NCBI GenBank assembly: GCA_030760725.1
Contig: JASWHV010000016.1
Location: 12,391,084 to 12,455,083 of the forward strand
DNA from: Neostapfia colusana
Lineage: Eukaryota; Streptophyta; Magnoliopsida; Poales; Poaceae
Length of the DNA: 64,000 nucleotides
Reading direction: 5' to 3'
The notes under the pieces were generated by a model. That model had not been told where the DNA came from. It made no database searches and worked only from the letters and a program-made list of their open reading frames with translations. The translations under genes and the position numbers were made by a program. Within the stretch, counting starts at the first letter, position 1, and every line of letters starts with the position of its first letter. Of the stretch, positions 33,471 through 43,853 are shown one piece after another.

Positions 33471-33589
33471 AGGAGTAATTGATAAATATGCTGAGAAAAT
33501 ATATGAAGTTATGATAATTTAGTGAAAAAAGTTACTTGGAGTCAGTTTCAGAATTCATCGACATCACGAACCATACTCCTTAAATCAGA

Positions 33590-35397
33590 TTATCGATCTT
33601 GTTTCATATTTTGTTTCCATTTTTGTTTGCGCATATTAGAAGTCTCTTCATCGTTAGCGTCGCCAACCAAGTGATCGAGTTTGACACTAGGCTTGATGGA
33701 AAACAAGTGTAGCAACTCTTGTTCTTGATAAACCTCGTCAACGTCATTGATATCATGGTAGTCATCATCTCTTGGAGTATATAGCCGCTCACGAGGATTC
33801 ACCTTATGTACCACCCACCAAGCTTTAAGCTTTTGACATGGATAAGGTAAATCATACACTTGCTCCACTTGGTGTGCAAGGACAAATGTATCGTGGCCTC
33901 ATAGTCATTCATTGTGTTTGACTTCCATCATGCCAAATTCGTTTTTTCGTGTTCCATGATTGTTGTCAAACCAATCACAAGCAAAGAAGACGACTTGAAG
34001 TTCCTTATTTACGGCAAAACTAAATTCGAGGATTTTGTTAATGATCCCACAGTAATTAGTTTCGCGGCCTTGAGAGTAGATTGCCCTCGTCGAAACTCCA
34101 GTATTACATGTTGTTGGGAGAGGACGAAGAGCTTCAAATTCAGTTGTACGAAATCGAAACCCGTTGACATCATATCGGCCATAGCTTCTAACTTTGACCA
34201 GTCCATATGACAGTTGTCGCAAGTCTTCATGGACATCGGGCTCTTTCACGCATTTTCCAAATTACGAAGTTATAAGAATACTTTATAATACTTAAAAGTT
34301 ATAAGAGTACTTAATAAATACTCATAAGTTAACAAGAAAACGTTACATATTCTCGGAACTAGGAAAGAAAATTAGGTCGTCCATTTATTCCGTCCCGTCG
34401 CATCGTTTCTACTTGTTTGCTCGTAGGTTGATGCCTATGTGTCCAATTTTGCTTATGGAACTCACTGGACGGAAAAAACTTTCATGAATATAAATGTTGC
34501 ATAATATGCCGATAAGCATCAATGTTAGGATAAAAACTTACTCGAAATATTTGTCCATCCCATCTATATTAGCATACATGTAGAAGAAAGTGGCCGTTCT
34601 TTCATATGCGGTACAATTGTAGCTCCGACTACCACCAACAGTAGTGCCCTTCGTTGCAAAAATAGAGAGATCTCTGCAAGGTGGATGTTCATCCATATTG
34701 TATTGCATCGCCGAAGTATTTACATTGTGTTGCTATGCAAAGTAAACAAGTTAAAAGTATCCCACTTCCTTAAGGGTAAAAGCTTCGGCGATGCACCCTT
34801 CAACCCTTGCTCGGTCACCAACCATTGGCTTCAGATATCTAAGTGCTCTTTCAATGAGATACATCCATTTATATTGCACAGGACTGCCCACTTTAGCCTC
34901 AAATGGAAGATGGATAAGGAGATGTTACATTGGATTGAAGAAGCCTGGAGGAAAAAAATTTCCATCTTACATAACAATAACGATATCTCCTTCTCCAACT
35001 TATTCATCATCTCTACCGTGATTTCTTTAGCACATAGCTGTCTGTAGAAGTATCTAATCTCGGCTAGCACCTTCCACACCGCATCATCAAAATAGCCGCG
35101 AAACATAACATGTAGGAGTCTTTCCATAATTTGATGATAATCATGACTTTTCAATCCAGTGAGCTTTCCCGTCTTCACATTCATCGCTCATTTCAGATTA
35201 ACTGCATAACCATCTAGGAATTTCAAACTTTTCAACCATTTCATTACTTCTTTCTTTTCTTTAGATCGATGACAGAAAGAAGAACGTGTATTACCACCAC
35301 TTTCAGAGAGCTCAAGAGTTGGATGGTTACAAAGATCTGCCAGATCCTTTTGAGCCTTTATATTATCTTTTGTTTTGCCCGTCAAATCCATGCATGT
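33590..35397 (-). pseudogene. CACTA TNP2-like transposase, C-terminal part
   Basis: Begins at the Gypsy A insertion. DLTGKTKDNIKAQKDLADLC (35390-35330) continues the conserved block of part 54120-55038, and the CATGT duplication lies at the junction. It goes on with EVMKWLKSLKFLDGYAVNLK, then the DUF4218-like block with LKSHDYHQIMERLLHVMFRG (about 35160) and RYFYRQLCAKEI, broken near 34830. The DUF4216-like block with SYGRYDVNGFRFRT and VVFFACDWFD (34200-33980) follows, then the YDLPYPCQKLKAWWVVHKVN block (about 33860). Stops and frameshifts occur between blocks. Confidence 0.85.
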
Positions 35398-35479
35398 TGT
35401 CGGTACCCTCAATACCGGGTACCCCCACGCACAGGAGAAAACCACCTAAGGACCTCAGCCCCTCCGCGGGGTTGAGCTC

Positions 35480-36120
35480 CGAAGGCGCCACGTGTCCAGC
35501 AGGGCCGGGGCTCCCCTCTCCTCAGAGGAAAGCTCCGGGCCTGCCATGTGGCTAGAAGAGCCGGACCTCACCCCCCCCCGCAGGGGTGAGCTCCGAAGGC
35601 ACCACGTGTCCAGCAGGGCCGAGCCTCCCCTCTCCTTAGAGGGGAGCCCCGGGCCTGCCACATGGCCAGGAGAGCTAGACCACACCCCCCCCCCCCCCCC
35701 GCAGAGGTGAGCTACGAAGGTGCCACTTGTCCAGCAGGGCCTGGCCTCCCCTCTCCACAGAGGGGAGCTCCGGGCCTGCCACGTGGCCAAGAGAGCCGGA
35801 CCTCACCCCCAGCAGGGGTGAGCTCCGAAGGTGCCACGTGTCCAGTAGGGCCGGGCCTCCCCTCTCCTCAGAGGGGAGCTTTGGGCCTGCCACGTGGCCA
35901 GGAGAGCTAGACCTCACCCCCACAGGGGTGAGCTCCGAAGGTGCCACGTGTCCAGCAGGGCCGGGGCTCCCCTCTCCTCAGAGGGGACCTCCGGGCCTGC
36001 CACGTGGCCAGAAGAGTCGGACCTCACTCCCCCCAGGGGTGAGCTCCGAAGGCGCCACGTGTCTGGTAGGGCCAGGTCTCCCCTCTCCTCAAAGGCGAGC
36101 CCCAGGCCTGCCACGTGGCC
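35480..36120 (+). promoter_or_regulatory. Array of G-box/ABRE-like CACGTG sites in Gypsy A U3
   Basis: About nine CACGTG hexamers, as CACGTGTCC or CACGTGGCC, 370-1000 bp upstream of the TATA box at 36492. CACGTG is the G-box core bound by plant bZIP and bHLH factors, and ACGTGTC is an ABA-response-type extension. Regulatory activity is inferred. Confidence 0.5.
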
Positions 36121-36491
36121 AGCAGTGCCGTGCTGCCCACCCCGGCTCGGTAGCCAGCAGGAGTAAAGGCACGCCATGCCTTGTCCGATCAAGGCATTCA
36201 AGACCCGCACCTTCCCAAGACGCTGTGACCAGTCACAGTCGAGACAGGCGCACCATGTTAGGAGCTGTAGACAAATAAATACAGCGACAAGACATGCCCT
36301 GCCGTCCCTGCCATCATCAACCACTACGCTTAGCTTGCAGCATGGGCAGTACGGCAGGACGACGACCAAGGAGCCATCATCAGAAGACAACTACCAGCAT
36401 TCACTGCGAGACATGGTAGATGGCAGGAAATCATCCCGGGGCCACCTAACGGGCCCCGGGGCCCACCTTGTAAGCCGCCCGAGCCTTGAAG

Positions 36492-36499
36492 TATAAAAT
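36492..36499 (+). promoter_or_regulatory. Gypsy A 5' LTR TATA box
   Basis: TATAAAAT; the 3' LTR has TATAAAAGG at 53822-53830. Confidence 0.55.
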
Positions 36500-36789
36500 G
36501 ATCGGGTAGGCAACGTTGCAAGAGGTTCGCCACCTTGCGAGTTTGCCATTCGGGCAACTCAACTCAGATCATCACCAACCTTAGAACTCCGGTTCTAAGC
36601 CCCGGGCAATACAGCTCCCCTGGACGTAGGATTTTACGCTCCGGCGGCCCGAACCACGTAAAAATCCTTGTGTCAATCCTCTCACAACCAACACGACCCT
36701 CTCGAGAGGACTAGCCCCTCCGAGAAAGAACCTACGTGGGCTGCCCCTGATGCAGGCCCGGGGGAAGTGTCGACCGCAACACTTTGACA

Positions 36790-36809
36790 TTTGGCGCACC
36801 AGGTAGGGG
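36790..36809 (+). other. Gypsy A primer-binding-site region
   Basis: TTTGGCGCACCAGGTAGGGG directly after the LTR. The primer tRNA is not assigned. Confidence 0.65.
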
Positions 36810-36843
36810 TTTTTTCTCTCGAGACGGGTCTGCGCCAACGAAG

Positions 36844-38163
36844 ATGTCCAAGCTTCCTTCAACGGATGGCTCTTCGCGCCATCATTCCTGTCGAACAACA
36901 ACTTCAAGATCTGCTGCGGCGCAGAGTGCCAATCAAGCAAGTGCACTAGCTGCCGCACGAGCACTCCTGCACAATCCGCCCGCTGCGGACGCTCCACAGG
37001 GGGCCACCCAGCAGTGGATCCACGACGTCGACCACCTCGTCGCTGCTGCCTTCAACCCTCTACTGCGACGGAGAGGACGCCCCAGTCAACCAGATGTGTC
37101 GTTGTCGTGCACGCTAACAGTTGACAGGCAGACGGCAAACTCCCATTCTACCAGGCTCTCAACGGCAGACCTGAGGATAGAGTTGGAGCGACGTCGCTTG
37201 GGAGAAGATGCTCGTGTGACCATCGAGCGGAAGTGGCAAAGGCGTCGCAACCACGAGGCCGACTACAGCATGTTGACTGCCTCAACTGAACCTGGGCCTC
37301 AGACGTTCGCCATGCGACCTCTGCCCCAGACATACGCCACGCAGCATATGCAGCAGCCATATGCCCTGCAGTCGGCACCCCTGGTATATGGTGCACCATT
37401 GCCCGTGACGGGGTACATCGTGCCAGCAGCGGACAAAGGGCCCGCAGCACTAGGATCTGCAGTAGCAGGGACGGGGTGTGCGGCCATGGCGCCACACCTC
37501 CGCTTCGCAGTGTGGCCACGCAAGTTCCGGCCACACCTGCCGGAGAAGTATGACGGAAGGGCCAACCCTGCAGAGTTCCTGCAGATCTACTCTACTGCCG
37601 TCCTCGCGGCAGGCGGGGATGAGGCCACCATGGCCAACTACTTCCCCGTCGCCTTGACCGGCCAAGCACGGTCATGGCTCATGAACCTGCCCCAGGGTTC
37701 CACAACTTCCTGGGGGGAGCTATGTCGACAGCTCACGGCGAACTTCAGCAGCTCCTACATACGTCCCGGCACAGAGCTGGACCTCCACGCCATGCGACAG
37801 CAACCGGGGGAATCACTGTGCTCCTTCATCCAACGATTATCCTAAGTACGGAACACCATCCCTCACATCCAGAACGCATCAGTCATGGTCGCATTTTGAC
37901 AGGGTGTGAGGGACAAGAAGATGCTCGAGAAGTTGACCACTAGGGAGGTGCGAGACGTCTCAGAGCTCTTCAGCCTGGCGGACAAGTGCGCCAGAGCAGC
38001 AGAAGGACGTAACTGGCACTCTCGGCCAGCCTCCAAAGCAGGAGGGCAGCCCGGAGCTCCCGTTGCTGCAGCTGCAACACCCGGTGGAGCTTGGGGGCCG
38101 CGCCCCGTCAAGAGACCATGGCAGTCTCCCGAGTCATGCAGTCCAGAGACAAGCACTAGCTGA
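36844..38163 (+). pseudogene. Gypsy A Gag, two internal stops
   Basis: ATG 36844 (MSKLPSTDGSS) gives 333 codons to a TAA at 37843; the same frame continues with a second stop near 37900 and then to 38163. Segments: Ser/Thr-rich start, LAAARALLHNPP, basic IELERRRLGEDARVTIERK (about 37180-37240), and the retrotransposon gag core from HLPEKYDGRANPAEFLQIYS (about 37526) through ALTGQARSWLMNLPQGSTTS and CRQLTANFSSSY. It ends with KKMLEKLTTREVRDVSELFS. No zinc knuckle remains. The two stops could be single-base changes; otherwise it is the best-preserved gag here. Confidence 0.85.
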
Positions 38164-38635
38164 CTTCGTGGCCGAGTGGACGCCATCACCAAGCAACCCA
38201 GGGGGCCCTGAAGATGGAGAACTGGAGCCCCGGGCACTGGTCTGCACCGAGCCTCAATGGATGATCTACTTCGACGACCCCTCTCCTCAAAGGCGAGCCC
38301 CAGAGCCGTCAGGGGATACCGGCTCCTCTACGTCGGGGGCCAGTCGGACATCCCCGAGCCGGGCCACGGGAATCACCCTTCTTCATGGTATGCGGGGCCA
38401 AAGCCGTGCTTCCCCCCGAGATCACCATGGGGGTCCCCCTGTGTCCGAGCGTACGACGAAGCTATGCAGGACCAGCTCCTGCGTGAGGACATCTACCTCG
38501 TCGACGAGGCAAGATAGCAAGCAACGCTTCAAAGCGCACGATACCGGCAGATGCTCCGACGCTACCACCAGAGGCCCGTGCATGGGAGCTCAAGGCAGGC
38601 GCTCCGGCGCTACCTCCGTAAGTTCTACCCCTAGA
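38110..38635 (+). pseudogene. Collapsed pol: RNase H start joined to integrase end
   Basis: The motif QALADFVAEWTP (about 38140-38180), which in Tat-type pol sits just before RNase H, and WMIYFDD (family pattern WxMYFDGS) at about 38258 are followed within about 110 bp by FFMVCGAKAVLPPEITMG (about 38380-38435) and RAYDEAMQDQLLREDIYLVD (38449-38508), the C-terminal region of integrase. Protease, RT, most of RH and the catalytic core of IN are gone. The element cannot replicate without help in trans. Confidence 0.75.
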
Positions 38636-39048
38636 GCAGTGGTAGGACAGGTTTATTCTTTCTGTAACAGATCCCATAGAGCCCAGGAGCAGCGCTCGGA
38701 GCAACTAAGCCCCAGGGGGTGGTCCAGGACTGCGTCCGGCTTAGCTTGGTCCTGTACCCTAAGTGCATAGGCCCTGCCCCCCTTCACAATGGGGCGGGTC
38801 ATTGCCTCCATGTACGGCCTGTCTTCGTCCTATGGACTTACATGAATGAAAAGAACCCTGTCCTACCACGCCTACCTATGTGTTCATTTAAATTACGCAT
38901 TAATTTTTATGATCACCTCCCCGTGCTCTTGACAGTGTACACCCATTGTACACTCGGCTCTCCTTTCCCACTCCCATGCCTAGTCATCATTTTCCATCCT
39001 GCCGAAGGTACCTGCCAAAGGCCCGGGGGCCTCTTGGACCTCCCCCTG
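38636..39048 (+). other. Gypsy A 3' non-coding region, left of Gypsy B
   Basis: Homologous at its start to Gypsy C 7770-7900. No supported gene. Broken by the Gypsy B insertion at 39049 and resumes at 50972. Confidence 0.7.
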
Positions 39049-42000
39049 TGTGACGCCCTCAATTCTGTGGAAAACCACGGAACCGAGAACTGATGCATAT
39101 GTGTGCCCAGGATGTTCATCACACATACACATATCATCCACAAACTGAATTCAGAATATATATTACCATGAATAACAGGGTTTATTACAAAGTTTCATGA
39201 GTCTTGGACTCATGCTAACAGCGGAAGTCTTATCTAAGCAGCGGAAGTCTAAATCTAGCAGAGGAAGTCTTTATTCTAATGCGGAAGCAATCTAAGCAGC
39301 AGCAGCGGCTCCATCTCTACTCCATCCCCACAGGCAAGGTTGAGGACAGATTACACACCTAAGGCTCCACTTGGTCTTCATAGTATTCTTGCCCTGTAGC
39401 TGATGATGAAGTAATAATGCAAGTTTGAGTACAATGATGTACTCAGCAAGTGCGAGAAAATATGATATGTAGCTTACAACAAGGAAGGTATAAAAGTCTT
39501 ATTGCAGAAAGCAAAGTTATTTCTCAAAACCACGATAAAACAACAACTTAGCTTTAAGTGAATGTAGACTCAACATGTATTAAGATACCAACATACCTCC
39601 ATTATGTTTCATCACTTTCCATGTCTCAATCAGACATTAATCTTTCTCAGCTTTGCTCACGAATACCTTCTCGTATTCGCTACCATCTCATGAAGACCAT
39701 ATTCGCTACCATCTCATGAATACCATCTCATATTCGCTACCATACAATTCTGTCTCATTCCGAGACCAAAGCTCGTTGCCATGACTCAACAGTCATGCAA
39801 CCAATTTCACCACCTGGACTCAATAGTCCCCAACAAAAACCAAACCATAACCAAACCATCACCAAAACCATAACCAAAACCATAACCTCCCAATAACCAT
39901 CCCATCTAATCATGTGGGTTGTCCAGGCGCTCGTGACCGTAAGCTCGGCTATCATGATAGTTTTAAGACTCTGCAGAGTTTGTACCACTTTACCCACAAG
40001 TTTGTGATTTTGTCACCCGTTGACGACTGCGGAACCTCCATTATACCAGTACACAACCTTCGGTGTATGGTCAAGAGATCACAAAATAGCCTTTACAAAG
40101 GGGCTACTAGATGTATGGACTCACTAAGGTTTCACCGGCAGGCTAGAATCTCCAATTCTCCCACCCACGGGCCCCCTCTTGTGCCATGCAGTTCCCAGGG
40201 CAGTCCTCACTCGACACCCATTCCCCGCGCCTTCCACAGTCCATAACAATCTAGTAACTTACCTAATTACTCAGCTAAGCCACACCCATACTTGGCCTTG
40301 TGGTGGCACTGTTATCCTGGCATGGCTGGCATGAACCGGTCTTTAGATCTACGACAAGTAAAACCACCATCTCATGCTACCTCATTCACAAACCCAGGCT
40401 TGCATAGATCTCCCTCTGATCCATGTTCATTAAAAACATCAGTTTCTCATCATTCTTATGAGTGCAGTTAGCTAGACACATCTATCTCGCTTCCCATAAT
40501 CCCATGGACTCAGCGAAGCATAAAAGTAAAACCATACCTGACTCATGAACTTACCTGGCGACAAGGGTGGTTTAACCAAAACTAGTAAACTCCTATGAAA
40601 GGGTTTCCCATCATGTTTGACTCGGCACACACACCTTTTCGCAAACAACACAGTTTTCCAAAATATGGGATCAATATGGTCAAGGGGCACTTGCCTTGTT
40701 CTTGCGGTTCCGGTTGCTCTTGGATCTCGAAACCTTGTTGTTGCAGCTCATCGTAGACAGCTCCCTGAGCTTGTCCTTCTATACACGATCACACACATAC
40801 AAGATCCGTAGCAATCAATAATCAAGCACAAACTTTAACCAGATGCGATCATGCATATGCATGCAAATCCTATGATGTAGTTTTTTATTAGATCGGATTG
40901 TACGTGTTCTTGCATGGCTTGCATGAGTTTTACAATGAACAGGGGTGTTCGGATCAAATGTGGACGTGGCGATGATCTTGACTTTAGATCAAACCGATCA
41001 ACACGTGATCTGTCCACGAAAAAGCTTCTGTTCGAAAGGAATTGAAGAACAGATGCAAAGAAAACGCGATGATGTCGTAAGGTGGTATTGGAGACCTACC
41101 TTACGTTCTTCTTGGTCTCGGGGTCCTTCTCCTAGCAAGACAGATCATCGGGGCTCTCTTCCGGTGATCTCCGGCGGCTGAACTCCGGCGAAGAGGTTTA
41201 CTCGGCGGGCTGGGGCTAGGGCTCTAAGTTGTCGGCTCAAGAGGTGGAAAAGAAGTTCGTGGTTGTGGCTTAAGGTTTTCAGTTCTATTTATAACCGGGA
41301 AGAGAAGAGTCCTAATCTGATCAGAATTCGAATAAGAGTCCCATTCAAATTGTTTTAGATCTTAACAACTTATCTTAGATTGATTCGGTGCGGTAACATT
41401 GTGGAAATCGTGTTGGTTTCCTCAGTATTGGGGATTCCCACGCGTACAGAAGAAAAACCGCTTCAGAATCGCGTCCTTACGCGGTGATGAGCTCCGGAGG
41501 CTCCACGTGTCCTGCTGGGATCTGAGCTTCCCTTTTCCGCAGAGACGAGCTCCGGTTGTGCCGCGTGAAAGGCGGGCGAGACCTCACCGCGTGCGCCACG
41601 TGTCTGATGGGTCGGGACCTCCTTCCGCGAACACCACGTGTCAGTTCCGGACCTCCCCCTCTCTTCGGAGGTGGCTCCGGATGTGCCATGTGTCAATTCC
41701 GGACCTCCCCTCTCTTTGGAGGTGAGCTCCGAGAATGCCACACGTCAAGCAGCGCCGGACTTCCTTTCTCCTCAGAGACGAGCTCCGAGGTCGACACGTG
41801 TGACCTCCCGGAGGCGAGCTCCGGAGGTGACACGTGTCCGGTAGTGTCGGACCTCCCGGAGGTGAGCTCCGGAGGTGCACGTGTCCAATAGGACCGGACC
41901 TCTTGGAGGTGAGCTCCGAGAGCAACACGTGTCCTGCGCGGCTGGTCCTCTATTTTCCGCGGTGAATAGCTCCGCAGCCGACACATGTCCTTCGGGACTG

Positions 42001-42315
42001 GCCTCGCTCCTCTACAGAGGCTAGCTCCAGGGGCAACACGTGTCCCACTGGGTCGGACCTCTCCCCTTTGCGGGGATGAGCCCCGAGCCTGCCACGTAGC
42101 CAGTTTAGCGGTGGACCTCTCCCACTTTGTGGAGATGAGCTCCGAAAGTGCCACGCGGCCAGCGAGCCGCGGAAGTTGTCTTCGGCGCTCTCTGTAAACT
42201 GGAATTTTCTCTTTTTGGCTATCTTTTTTATTCTTTCTTTGTTTCAACTTATTTCAAGAATATTTTTCTACATGAAACATGAATACATGCAGAAACCAAA
42301 AATGAGGGTGTCACA
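39049..42315 (-). repeat. 3' LTR of Gypsy B
   Basis: 3267 bp, bounded by TGTGACGCCC and GTGTCACA on the plus strand. It is ~93 bp shorter than the other LTR, mostly because one repeat block present at 50148-50235 is missing here near 41580. U3 repeats (41490-42160) have about eight CACGTGT sites with GAGCTCCG(A/G)G and GGACCTC motifs. A short repeat with ATTCGCTACCATCTCATGAA lies at 39670-39750. Confidence 0.95.
41285..41294 (-). promoter_or_regulatory. Gypsy B 3' LTR TATA box
   Basis: TTATAAATAG on the minus strand, about 200 bp downstream of the CACGTG-rich array in the reading direction. Confidence 0.55.
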
Positions 42316-42318
42316 AAT

Positions 42319-42812
42319 CTACATTGAATCTCGCCCTCGAGATTCGTTAGTAGAGAATAGATGAGGAAACTTTGTCTTGATGTCTTCTTCACGCTCCCAT
42401 GTGGCTTCAACTTCTGTGTGATGGCTCCATTGTACCTTGCACCATCGGATCACTTAGTTCCTCGTGACCCTTTCCTTTACGTCCAAAATTCGGACAGGGT
42501 GCTCTGCATAGGTCAGATCCTCTTGAAGTTCGAGTTCATCCATTGGTACTTGCTCTTTCGGTACTCTTAAGCACTTCTTGAGCTGAGATACATGAAACAC
42601 GTCATGTACGTCGGAGAGGCGTGTTGGGAGCTCTAGTTGATAGGCTACTTCTCCTCGCTTGTCCAAAAACTTAAATGGCCGATATGGTGAGGTGCTAGCT
42701 TGCCTTTGACGTTGAAATGTCGTTGGCCACGGATAGGCGATACCTTAAGGTATACGAAGTCTCCTACTTCGAAAGTCAACTTCCTTCGCCTATTGTCCGC
42801 ATAGCCTTTCTG
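42319..42812 (-). pseudogene. Gypsy B integrase C-terminus and chromodomain-like end
   Basis: After a TGA near 42815 the frame resumes with the family block KLTFEVGDFVYLKVSP, broken near 42690, then AYQLELPTRLSDVHDVFHVSQL. A chromodomain-like tail follows: RILDVKERVTRN, a break, then IRWCKVQWSHHTEVEATWE, ending KFPHLFSTNESRG and stop at 42319-42321. The stop lies 3 bp from the LTR, so the polypurine tract overlaps coding sequence. Chromodomains direct chromovirus integration to heterochromatin. Confidence 0.82.
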
Positions 42813-43853
42813 TCATGACTGAGCAGCCTTCAGGTTCTCCTGTATTGTTTGGACTTGCTTTTCAGCCTCTTGTAGCACTTCCGGTCCAAACACTTGGTTC
42901 TCTCCAGTCTCGTTCCAAAACAACGGCGTTCTACACCGTCTACCGTACAATGCTTCGAAAGGTGACATCTTCAAGCTAGCTTGATAGCTGTTGTTATAGG
43001 AGAATTCATTGTACGGTAAACTCCTATCCCAACTACGCCCATGTTTCAAGGTGCAAGCTCTCAACATGTCCTCCAAAATTTGGTTTGTCCTTTTGGTTTG
43101 CCCATCGGTTTGTGGGTGGTAGGCGGAGCTAAAATCCAGTCGTGTACCCATAGCCTTCTGCAGCTTCCTCCAAAATCTAGAGGTAAACTGAGAACCCAGA
43201 TCTGAGACTATCCTCTTCGGGACTCCATGGCGGCACACGATTTGCTCCATGTACAGCTCAGCTAGATCTGCCACACGGTACGTGGTTTTAACAGGAACAA
43301 AATGAGCGGTTTTCGTCAATCGGTCCATGATAACCCAGATGGAGTCGTAACCCGATCGAGTACGTGGTAATCCAATGATGAAATCCATAATGATGTCTTC
43401 CCACTTTTACTCAGGTACCTTCAAGGGTTGCAACAGTCCAGCGGGTCTTTGATGTTTGGCCTTCGCCCGTTAGCATGTGTCGCATAGGGCTACATATTCG
43501 GCTATGTCCCTCTTCATACCATCTCGCCAATAACAAGTATTTAGGTCCTTGTACATCTTGGTACTTTCGGGATGTATGGAATAAAGTGAGTCATGTGCCA
43601 CTTTTAATATCGTGTCGCGGATGTGCTTCACGTTAGGCACACAAATCCTTTTTCCTAGCCAAAGTGTACCCTTTTCGTCTTCCTTGAAGTCCTTCTCTAT
43701 TCCTTGCTGGATCCTTTCCTTGATCTCCTCATCCGTAGCTTGGCCATCCTTTATCTCTTGTTCCAATGATGAGTGGAGTTCCATCACTTCCATCTCATTC
43801 AAGAAACCGAGATGTAACCGTTCGAACTCCTTTCGTAGCTCGGGCGATAGCTC
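42813..43853 (-). pseudogene. Gypsy B integrase, zinc domain and catalytic core
   Basis: HHCC zinc domain in AHDSLYSIHPESTKMYKDL-(n)-CDTC (43600-43470); then two stops where CDTC(Q)RAK and PE(W)KWED are expected (about 43468 and 43412). The rve core follows: D in VIMDRLTKTAHF (about 43330), D in VSDLGSQF (about 43200), E in NQILEDMLRA (about 43080), and the MSPFEALYGRRCRTPLFW block near 42930. The DDE residues are intact. Confidence 0.9.

Larger units (their letters stand above)
35398..36789 (+). repeat. 5' LTR of Gypsy A
   Basis: 1392 bp, TGTCGGTACC to TTTGACA. U3 consists of six tandem ~111-bp units: GAG(CTCCGAAGG) anchors at 35474, 35588, 35709, 35820, 35930 and 36041. Units usually hold a CACGTGTCC and a CACGTGGCC site. 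C-runs at 35570 and 35685 explain the longer spacings. Confidence 0.93.

Noticed and set aside
39830..39895. CCATAACCAAA repeats resembling degenerate telomeric DNA
   Set aside because: The unit is irregular and not the plant TTTAGGG repeat; it is a low-complexity part of the Gypsy B LTR (also at 48403-48460).
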